Below, one piece after another: positions 52,521 through 61,253 of a stretch of DNA of 64,000 nt. This DNA is from Carposina sasakii. Its lineage: Eukaryota > Arthropoda > Insecta > Lepidoptera > Carposinidae. The position numbers and the translations under genes were made by a program. The notes beneath the pieces were generated by a model, which saw nothing but the letters and a program-made list of their open reading frames with translations, did not search any database and was not told where the DNA came from. Within the stretch, counting starts at the first letter, position 1; each line of letters begins with the position of its first letter. The stretch is from positions 1,116,001-1,180,000 of the forward strand of contig CP053160.1 of assembly GCA_014607495.2 (NCBI GenBank). Direction: 5' to 3'.

Positions 52521-52669
52521 AGTTAAATCCTAAATTCTCCCAAGAAATAATGAAGTAAACTAGAACCTGCAGTATATAGTCGTTTAATCCCATAACACGT
52601 TTCCAGATAAATATTTGATGCGCACTATCGCTGAGTATTTTCCTTTAAAATTGAATTCTAACATTCACT

Positions 52670-52893
52670 ATGGGTGCGCCCACCACCGGGCCCTACACCC
52701 TCCACTGACCCTCGGATCTGATAACTCATAACTGCGAAAACAGGCACTTGCACTAACTACAATCGCCACGAGAAACCAGACCCGAGCACCTAGCATGCAA
52801 GACAAATTGCACTATTCCGAAATCAATAAAACTAGATTAATAATCTACATATGTTTCGCCAACAACCGCGGCATCCCCAGGATTATAGAAATT
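52670..52893. mobile_element. GC-rich palindromic MITE G, right end missing
   Basis: The left terminal repeat (CACTATGGGTGCGCCCACC...) and the interior match 53800-54080 in inverse order. The right terminal repeat is absent after 'ttcgccaacaaccg'. Confidence 0.75.
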
Positions 52894-53799
52894 GGTAAAT
52901 TAGAATTCTGACAGTTTTCTCTTGGAAACACGTTTTATCTATGTTCTTGTTTCTCTTGTACCTACAGATTTTAAATGATTTGTAAATAGGAATTCCCCTC
53001 ATATTTAATTACAGGAATCTATTATTTTTTCCGACTCTAGCAATCATACATACATATATCTCTCTCTAACTCTAATAATCATATCATAATCAACAACTTT
53101 GAATACAAATATTGTGCGTTGTTTTAAATAAAATAAAATTTAGATTTAAATGCAAATATTTTATTAATAATAAGTACTTATTGTTGAATGAATGAAACCA
53201 ATATGTTATCTATAAATATTTTTATCGAATATTTTTATCTGAGCTGCTAGTCAGCTCAGTATACACGAGCTTGATAAATGAACTCAAAAACCTCATTAGT
53301 CCACGGACAAAAAGAAGTATCCCCTGGGAACGTATCTACGATAATTTACATACCTTTATAAACTTTATATGCCAAAGGTTATTACTCACATCTAATACAG
53401 CGAAAATTTCACCGCAAGAGGCCGGCCGTAAAGTGACTTTAATGCATTTTTTATGAGCGATATTATCTCTAGTTTCTCGTAAAATCTGCACACTGTTTGC
53501 TCGTAATTCTAATTTGTGAAACTCGTTATGCTGTAAAAGAGATCCGGAAAAATCCGGTGATAAAGACGGACGACAATGCACGCAAGCTTATTTTCTAACC
53601 TGTGACCGGTTGGCAACCGAATGCTAAACGTCAAAAGACGTGATTTTAATAATCTATCGGTATAGAACCTTTTAAGCTGGTAGGATAATACCAAATGTAT
53701 TTGACGGTGGCGACAATTGCGATATTACGACCTGTCGATTGAAAATAAAGGTTTTATAAATGAAATTGTATTAGGCGTTACAATTCGGAAGTTCAAACA
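52894..53799. other. Non-coding stretch between MITE G copies
   Basis: Overlapping frames on both strands (53271-53694) lack recognisable content. Confidence 0.4.
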
Positions 53800-54080
53800 T
53801 TCACTATGGGTGCGCCCATCACCGGGCCCTACACCCTCCACTGACCCTCGGATCTGATAACTCATAACTGCCCCGGTTGTTGGCGAAACATATGTAGATT
53901 ATTAATCTAGTTTTTGATTTCGGAATATTGCAATGTATTGTCTTGCATGCTAGGTGCTCAGGTCTGGTTTCTCGTGCCGATTGTAGTTAGTACAAGTGCA
54001 TGTTCTCGCAGTTATGAGTTATCAGATCCGAGGGTCAGTGGAGGGTGTAGGGCCCGGTGGTGGGCGCACCCATAGTGAAA
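53800..54080. mobile_element. GC-rich palindromic MITE G, complete
   Basis: Inverted terminal repeats of about 72 bp (53800-53873 and 54007-54080) start TTCACTATGGGTGCGCCCA. They contain GGGCCC and a 'ctccactgaccctcggatct' block, and have only a few mismatches. The interior is AT-rich with 'ggcgaaacatatgtagatta'. No clear target duplication was found. Confidence 0.8.
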
Positions 54081-54461
54081 ATAAAGGTGCCCATATTCTT
54101 AGTAGAAACTCTTCCCTGGACACTAAAGTATGTAGTAGATGGTGGTACTTCGTTTTCTTTCGTTATTCTTCAATGATTGAAGTTTGCGTCAACCAAATCA
54201 ACGTCATTGAATAGGTAACGAGTAGACTTGTTGCCTAAATTCAACACTCTCATGCATACTCCACTAAACTTTCTTCCTCCATAACTTGTCCATAATAATT
54301 ACACGTTACTACGCCCAGAGGATAATTGAATCAAATTCCAAACTTGATTAGTAAATGCCATTATCTCTATGAAAAATTTAAAGCATCAGTCTGTAGTCTT
54401 CTTGCACCAAGTATTTGAACACTAATGTCCACCAATATGCTCAGATTTGACATCCCACATC

Positions 54462-54643
54462 TGCCCGTGGCGTGGGTATCGTAAAAGTGGGCAGTGACGC
54501 CTCCCGTGTTGACAACACAGCCCGAAAACACTGCGGTTGCCAACCCGCCTGCCCTGCGTGGTGACTATGGGCAAAATCCCTCTGTGGCAGTCCTTCTTGT
54601 CGTGTACCCTACATCTCATCAACAGTAGACTGCTATTGACTGA
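54462..54643 (+). mobile_element. SINE-like family A, diverged copy
   Basis: Recognisable 'gtgggtatcgta', 'cctcccgtgttgacaacaca', 'gcgtggtgactatgggcaaa' and a decayed tail 'gtagactgctattgactgat'. It runs into the perfect hairpin at 54643-54685. Confidence 0.65.
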
Positions 54644-54685
54644 TGTGTGGATTCTTTCGATACATACTCGAAAGAATCCACACAT
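54643..54685. repeat. Perfect 18-bp inverted repeat, 7-nt loop
   Basis: The arms 54643-54660 and 54668-54685 (core GTGTGGATTCTTTCGA) are exact inverses around TACATAC. Confidence 0.85.
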
Positions 54686-55189
54686 ACGTAAATGAAACCA
54701 ACCTACTACCCCCCTTAATCTATCTGAGACAAAATGCTCAACAGTAATTTGGACAAGTTGCGACGGCGGAGTCATTAGTGGAGAGCGCTTTCCCTAATGC
54801 GACACTATCAAGGAGATAACGAAGATAAATATGTTTCGACTTTTTTTTGTGTTGTTGATAATAAAGCACTAATAAAGAAAATATCACTTGGAAACCTTAG
54901 AAAATCGTAGATTTTACGAGAAAACTTATGAGTTAAGTTGAGTTAAAATGTTTCTGTGTTTAGACAAATTTCGAGGTAGTAAATAAGTATATCACCATCT
55001 TATCTAATAGAAATAGTGTATAGATGGAGGAAGATGCTCATGGAGTACGTATTGAAAAACCTCTCTACCTTGAAAGACTCAAATCTCAGACTTTTTTTAA
55101 AGTTCGGTTAAAACCAAAATATTCCAAAGACAATGCACATTTATTCAAACACGAACAAATAACAAGATACTCGCGAACGCACATAGATT
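54686..55189. other. Non-coding stretch, nothing assigned
   Basis: No supported feature. Confidence 0.45.
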
Positions 55190-55194
55190 TTGGT

Positions 55195-55270
55195 TACTGG
55201 TAGCGCTCATAAAGTGCGGTTAAGCCTCGGATCGCGGGTTCGATTCCTGCGTAATGAGAGAAAGCTGAAA
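55195..55270 (+). mobile_element. Possible tRNA-derived SINE head
   Basis: Has 'tggtagcgctcataaagtgc' and a good B box GGGTTCGATTCCTGCG (55237-55252). The arms do not fold into a full tRNA cloverleaf and no other copy is in the window. Confidence 0.35.
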
Positions 55271-55627
55271 GTCGGTTCGAGGAATAACTTAACGCGGAGT
55301 TTAAGTGATTTATTCACGTCGGAACAGTTTCTTTTTCGGACTAACGCGATGATGCGGAAATGGAAATATACGGATTGTCACCGGATAGATACTTGCCCGG
55401 ATGTATGACTCCTACTAATTCTAAAGTTTAATTAAGTATTGTGTTTATTCTGTAAAAGGTTATTACAAATACTAATTACATTATATAAAACTATACATTA
55501 ATTAGGTACTCGGGTAATTTAAAAATATTGTGTGAAGTGTAATATTGAAGTAACATAGTGGCGGTGAATACTTAGATTGATCTTGATGCTTTGTAAACAG
55601 ATACCTAGGTATTATGGTTTTATTAAT

Positions 55628-56094
55628 CCCAACTAATATTATAAATGCGAAAGTAACTCTGTCTGTCTGTCTGTCTGTTACGCTTTCCCGCTTAAACCTC
55701 GCAACCGATTTTGATGAAATTTGGTACAGACAATCTTTAGACCCTGAGACAGAACATAGGCTACTTTTTATTTCGAAAAAAAGGGATGAAGGGGTTGAAA
55801 TAGAGGTTGAAAGTTTGTATGGGATTTCTTAATTTTAAAAGATAAAACCATGAAACTTTATATTTAAGCACTTGATAAGAAATCATTAAACATTTGTTCT
55901 AGCATTTTTGAAATTTCGACCAGCTAAGGGGTGAAATAAGGGTTGAAAGTTAGTATGCAAGTTCGTCAAATATCACGTCATAAGAAACAAAAAATCGTTT
56001 GTTCTAGCATTTTGAAATTTTTACCAGTTTGGGGGTGAAATAAATTTTGTTTTTTCTGTAGTCCACGCGGACGGAGTCGCGGGCGTCCACTAGT
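55628..56094 (+). mobile_element. Helitron-like non-autonomous element, copy 2
   Basis: Starts TCCCAACTAATATTATAAAT and ends with the hairpin 'cacgcggacggagtcgcggg' then CGTCCACTAGT. It contains a (CTGT)n stretch (55663-55678) and the 'aaccgattttgatgaaattt' block. Its 3' end is nearly the same as at 40212. Ends of this form, without inverted repeats, are known for lepidopteran Helitron families. Confidence 0.7.
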
Positions 56095-56668
56095 GTAAAA
56101 TAAATCATCTTAGTCCGAGCGATATTAAACTCAAACTTCTCGTTATATAGGTAATATGTAGGTATGTATATATATCTATGGAGTTTTCTAGCTTCTTCGC
56201 TTAGCATAAAAATATTACTGCCGACAGTTTTCTCACTACACTAAAAAAAAAAAAGAAATAATCCTGAATTTATGTATGTATGTTAATTAGTAAGTAAAGT
56301 GCATAATGTCACATGAATCATAAACAAACCAACAGTAAACAACATCATTATACTGCAGTTATCAAGTCCGTTACTTCATAAAACATGGGTTAGTCATGAC
56401 AAAAAATCACACGTTTACCTTACGAATTGGAAAAGTAAAGTCCCTTGCTTTACACATGAAAATAGAATCCTAAAAATGCATTTTTCCTATCTCGCCTATT
56501 TCCAAACGTGGCTATTCCTATTTCGTCAGATTCTGTCTGGATTCTTCGGAACTTGATTTTTTCCTGTTTCGACCTCTTTCAATATAAATACGTGGTTTGT
56601 ATAGAAAGTAGTACTTATTATTTCATAAAATATTTCTTATTTATATTACTTAGTTTTTAATCTTGTGT

Positions 56669-56870
56669 TCAGCCTATTGCAGTCCACTGCTGGACGTAGG
56701 CCTCCCCCAGGACACGCCACAGAGGGGGTTTTGCCCATAGTCACCACGCTGGGCAGGCGGGCTGGTGACCGCAGTGTGATTTTCGGACTATATTATCAGC
56801 ACGGGAGGCGCTGCTGCCCTCCTCCCGGAAACCCTTAATCGCCTCGCACGATACCCACGGGCAGACATAG
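56669..56870 (-). mobile_element. SINE-like family A, copy
   Basis: Plus-strand order 'cagcctattgcagtccactg' to 'cgatacccacgggcagacat'; the head is missing. Confidence 0.8.
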
Positions 56871-56904
56871 TTTAGTTCTCGTTAGCAGGAATATAGATAG
56901 ATAG

Positions 56905-57060
56905 GAATCGGTAGGTGCAATATGATAAATATCGATTTTTGTTTCTGAGTCATGGATGTTTCTAAATATCTATGTGTTTGTATACCATTGCTTAGTACCT
57001 ACGACACAAGACCTTACGGGATCTTAATGTTAGACTATGTCAATGTGTCATAATATATGT
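56905..57060 (+). mobile_element. tRNA-headed SINE S1, 5'-truncated copy
   Basis: Starts at the last bases of the B box ('tcggtaggtgcaa') and follows the S1 body through 'gagtcatggatgttt' and 'gggatcttaatgtt'. Confidence 0.7.
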
Positions 57061-57496
57061 ATTTATTTAGTAAAAGAATCGCTAATTTTATTGATATTCT
57101 TCCCTTACTTACTACATCCTGCATTCTTATAGGTCGCAGTCGTTTATTTTCGGTATATCCCAGGATAGTACGACGGTATAATAATCATCGTTTCCGCGAA
57201 AACTGAGCGATCTTTAAACGAGTAGAAATTGCACTGCACCTACAGGCTTAGATATCAATAGATACTTGCGTGAATTTTTTTGTAAATCAAAGTAGGTATG
57301 TGACATACACGAATAGCTTAATATATTTTATTAGTTTTAAAAATGAAATTTGATATCGAAATATATAGAAAATCTGATAAATTTTGACTTTAACAATAAT
57401 TAACTTTAGAGTGATTCAAAAATAATCAGTAACTGTAAAGAAATCTTGTTGATAAACGATGGAATGTATAGGTATAACGATATTCCGATAAGATTT
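57061..57496. other. Non-coding stretch, nothing assigned
   Basis: AT-rich, no supported feature. Confidence 0.45.
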
Positions 57497-57734
57497 CGTA
57501 ACTAAAAGGGTATGTTGAGCAAAAAACAATGTAAATAAATAGCCCACTAAAAAGTACTTGCCCACACAGCTTATTTTTCCAGATAGTAAGGAGAATTCCT
57601 AAACAATTCAGGAATGTTCATGCAATCTTGAAAAATAAACATGTGATTTTAAATCTCAAATTTTGGAAATAGGTTCTCTATAGTAGGCTATTTACATAGC
57701 TTTTCGCTAAACATACCCTTTCTGTTACACCCTG
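57497..57734. mobile_element. MITE family D, copy 3
   Basis: Imperfect inverted ends: 'aaaagggtatgttgagc' on the left, 'cgctaaacataccctttctg' and 'ttacaccctg' on the right, with TA following. The arms contain 'aaatagcccacta'-type sequence. Confidence 0.7.
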
Positions 57735-58477
57735 TATAACACTTATTAATCTTTACAATATTTTATTAACATAATTTTATTATTATAGTCAATTTTAAAA
57801 AGGTTATTACGTCATACAAAGAATCGATAAAACAATAGGATCAAGTAAGCGTCTCAAACATTCGTGAAAATCATCTCGCAAAATCACGCCTGACGCACTA
57901 TAGTTAGCATGCGTTTTCTATCCCCACCTGCATCTATAACCGCAGCCATTGTCCCTTTCCGAGAACACATAAAATGGCCACCACAGAAAATATAACGAAC
58001 CTATACGAAAACCTTATTTCTTAGGCACTTTCCAAGTTCCGTTAGGCCGGACAAAGATGCTGGGCAAATAAGACAAGCTAAAGCAGTCCAAAAAATCCCA
58101 CTCCACACTTATAAACAGTGCGATAAGGTGGAAAATTCAGTGATTTTCAGTTTGAGACGTGATACTGGCAGTAGCAACTTTATTTAGGTTACGAAGCATG
58201 GTAGTTTGAATGCAGACAATGGACTGATGGTGTAAATGGCATTTTTTTAGTCATACACTCTGTTTGCGATGGAAAGCACAATTTTTAGGATGTACTCAAT
58301 CACCTACATCATCATTTATGAAAAGAATGCAAAAAGTATACGTAAAAATTTTTCTAAAAAACAACAACAACAGATAGCAGCGGTAGGCTCAGTCCAGATT
58401 TGTAAAAAGTGAGTCTGTGAAAAAGGATTTCTTACACACATATAAAAACTGTAACACAATCAATATCATCTTCATCA
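57735..58477. other. Non-coding stretch, nothing assigned
   Basis: No supported feature. Confidence 0.45.
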
Positions 58478-58690
58478 CCATCAGCCTATTGCAGTCCACT
58501 GCTGGACGTAGGCCTCCCCCAGGGCACGCGACAAGACTGCCATGGGGGGTATTTGCCCATAGTCACCACGCAGGGCAGGCGGGTTGGTGACCGCAGTTTG
58601 TATTTTGGACTATGTTGTCAACACGGGAGGCGCTGCTGCCCTCCTCCCGGAAACCCTTAATCGCCTCGTACGATACCCACGGGCAGACAT
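58478..58690 (-). mobile_element. SINE-like family A, copy
   Basis: Plus-strand (atc)n followed by 'agcctattgcagtccactgc', 'gcccatagtcaccacgcagg' and 'cgatacccacgggcagacat'. Confidence 0.8.
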
Positions 58691-59490
58691 TGTAACATGG
58701 TAAAATAGTCACTATAGGATTTTGTTGTCTTCATTTTAAAATTGGACGTAAAGTTGCCAATTTTAACTTTTTAATGGTAGGAATAAGTTGGCTGAATGAA
58801 CTCTGGCATTATAATCACCTAATTCCTTTGCTGATTAGTTAGGTTTGAAAGAAAAATACATCCACCAATGGGAGTCGACCACACCATCTCGGATTGAGAA
58901 GCTTCTAGAAGGTTTTGAGTATAAAAGGGAGCTGCAGATCACATTCGAGTCTTTTTCTGATTTTGCTCTGAACCGTACAAATGTAACAAACGGAGTGACT
59001 TTCTATACCTTCCATTTTGCACTGAGTGCCACCTCATCTGGAGTCATGGCCAGAATAATTATTCATAAATATAAATAATCATGTGTGCGTGAACAAAGAT
59101 ATGTCTTCTTAATTTTCTGGCTGAATAACCGTAATCGAGAACAGATGGATATATATTTCCCAATTAATGGGTTCCATAGGAAGATCTAAAGCCTAGGCAG
59201 TTTTAGTCTTAGTCGCCAAGGAAAGCTACCTATGCTCTGACAGTCGGACTATGCAGTAAAAACCTGCCACGTGCTATGGGGCTGCTACTTGGAGATCTTG
59301 TCACAGCTTGACTAAGACGTCTCCTCGGATATATGGACCATGGGAAGTAGTTTTCTAGCTCATTAATACCGTATACTCTAAGTTGTGGATTTAACTTTAT
59401 ATTTGATAGCCACGTGGTGAACAAATACCACCCTAGCGGTTTCTGGCAGTAGGATCTATACCTTAAATAGTAAATTAACCAGAAACTTTA
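58691..59490. other. Non-coding stretch, nothing assigned
   Basis: Open frames at 58845-59078 (+) and 59230-59424 (-) show no recognised domain. The left LTR edge of Gypsy-2 may lie in or just after this stretch. Confidence 0.4.
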
Positions 59491-59841
59491 TGTAATCTAT
59501 CTGGCCTTTAGCCTCAAATCCTTGATTGTTAACTTTCATTATCATATATATATATATATATAGGTAGTATAAGAATCAATATATTAATAAGATATTCTAC
59601 ATATAGAAAACTTAAAACTAGTACATATGATGTAAATGTGGTAATATTAGAGAGTAAGACACTGATATATACCTTCTGTAATAAATATATATATATTGTA
59701 ATCTGTTGTTTTCTTTAACTGCAAAAAGGTCTGGCGCCCTGGGAATAATCTTTTTATAGTCTTTGCTCTGCCCACTAGTTAACTGGCCGGTGAGTACCAA
59801 TCTTTTTTCAAGCAACACCCACTTGGAAAAATATTGTTACA
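59491..59841 (+). repeat. Gypsy-2 5' LTR, left edge uncertain
   Basis: The right edge is well placed: ...TTACA (59837-59841) three bases before the primer site. TGTAA, the inverse of TTACA, occurs at 59491, 59631 and 59697. AATAAA near 59680 argues that the LTR begins upstream of it, leaving 59491 or 59631 (the latter leaves almost no U3). The 3' LTR is outside the window, so the edge cannot be checked here. Confidence 0.45.
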
Positions 59842-59844
59842 AAG

Positions 59845-59862
59845 TGGCGCCCAACGTGGGGC
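59845..59862 (+). promoter_or_regulatory. Gypsy-2 primer-binding site, tRNA-Lys
   Basis: TGGCGCCCAACGTGGGGC is a full 18-base complement of the 3' end of insect tRNA-Lys. Confidence 0.88.
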
Positions 59863-59948
59863 ACAGATTTTTAAATATAAATTTGACCTTTATTAGCAGT
59901 TAAAGTTAAACATCTATCTCTATTCCGTATCAATACTTAAAACAAAAA

Positions 59949-61253
59949 ATGGGTTCCCTTACTAAGTATATTGGGTACCTAAGAAAGGATGAACTGATTT
60001 TTGAACTTGACATTATTAACGTTTCAGCAAATGAGACTGACAGCGTAGATGACCTGAGGAGACGTCTGAGGCAAGCGATGAAACTGTCTCGACGAGGCAG
60101 CATAAAGGGTGAGAGGACTAAATCTCCCCGTCCTATCACGGAAATCCAGGTATGCAGGCCCAAAGTACAAGAACTAGAGAACGAGCTGGAGAGCATGGGT
60201 AGCGACCAGAGATTAGCCATAAAGATAGCTGTTCGTGCCAACTATATAATCGATAGGTTGTCTTACTTAAATAGTGAGGATTTAGGATTAAAGGAACTGA
60301 GAAATCGCCTTATCTTAATTCTAAGTAAGGTGGAACCTAACTCTGATTCTGACTCAGAGGAAGGATCCAGACATGTCCAGTACAATGATGCATGTGAGAA
60401 TGAGATAGTGAGTGATGCTGCAGAAATAAATGTACTAAATCAGGATAAGAAAATATTTCTTGTAAAAGAGAAACCAATTAATTTAAATAGCCTTAACTTA
60501 AAATTCAATGGACGTACTTGTGTGAGAATGTTTGTAGAGAGACTGGAGGAATTGAGAGTAGCAAGGGATATATCTGAAAAACAAATCTTAACCGCTTTCT
60601 CTGATTTATTGGAGGACTCTGCTCTGGCTTGGTTTCGCAGTAATCGGGATAACTTTAACACATATGTAGATCTAATAACTTTACTCAAGGAGGATTTTGA
60701 TATCCCTGACTTTGATTGGAAACTACGTAACGAGATAAGAAATCGAACCCAGGACAAGAGCGAAACAATAGTTAATTACATCTCAGTAATGAAGGGTATG
60801 TTTTCGCGGTTATCTGTACCTATGCATGAAGAAGAACAACTAGAAATTCTTATGCATAACATTAGGCCAGAGTATATGAAAGAATTAGCCTTGCACGATG
60901 TCACCTCCATAGAGATTCTCAAAAAACTAGGAAAACGTTTAGAGCTGGCAAAGACAAGAGCCGATCAATTTCAGGAACCGAAACCTCAAAACTACCAATC
61001 GGCTACTAAGTTCAAATCGAATCTCTATAGAGGAGATGTCAACAGCAGGAATTATGCATCTAACTCTAACCGCATAGCTTCTATAGAAGAGTCTCAACAA
61101 AATACCTCAAATAAAAAGTGCTTTAGATGTCAAACAAACTCACATTTCACTAGTCAATGTTTTAAATCTCGAGAAATTATTTGTTTTAAATGTGGCAAGA
61201 AGGGGGTCAGATCTCCTGATTGTCCAGTCTGCCATCCTCCTTCAAAACACTAA
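59949..61253 (+). CDS. gag: Gypsy-2 Gag
   Basis: The 434-residue structural protein starts at an ATG with A at -3. The N-terminal 60 residues (MGSLTKYIGYLRKDELIFEL, later VDDLRRRLRQAMKL) look like a small helical DNA/RNA-binding-type module not present in Gypsy-1 Gag. Residues about 175-330 are the capsid domain shared with Gypsy-1. Two zinc motifs lie at about 391-430: the first is a normal CX2CX4HX4C; the second is CX2CX9CX2C with Val in the His position, like both motifs of Gypsy-1. The gag codons end TCA-AAA-CAC-TAA. Confidence 0.9.
   Translation: MGSLTKYIGYLRKDELIFELDIINVSANETDSVDDLRRRLRQAMKLSRRGSIKGERTKSPRPITEIQVCRPKVQELENELESMGSDQRLAIKIAVRANYIIDRLSYLNSEDLGLKELRNRLILILSKVEPNSDSDSEEGSRHVQYNDACENEIVSDAAEINVLNQDKKIFLVKEKPINLNSLNLKFNGRTCVRMFVERLEELRVARDISEKQILTAFSDLLEDSALAWFRSNRDNFNTYVDLITLLKEDFDIPDFDWKLRNEIRNRTQDKSETIVNYISVMKGMFSRLSVPMHEEEQLEILMHNIRPEYMKELALHDVTSIEILKKLGKRLELAKTRADQFQEPKPQNYQSATKFKSNLYRGDVNSRNYASNSNRIASIEESQQNTSNKKCFRCQTNSHFTSQCFKSREIICFKCGKKGVRSPDCPVCHPPSKH

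Noticed and set aside
58845..59424. Possible small genes (58845-59078 +, 59230-59424 -)
   Set aside because: No domain, splice sites or repeat relation could be shown.
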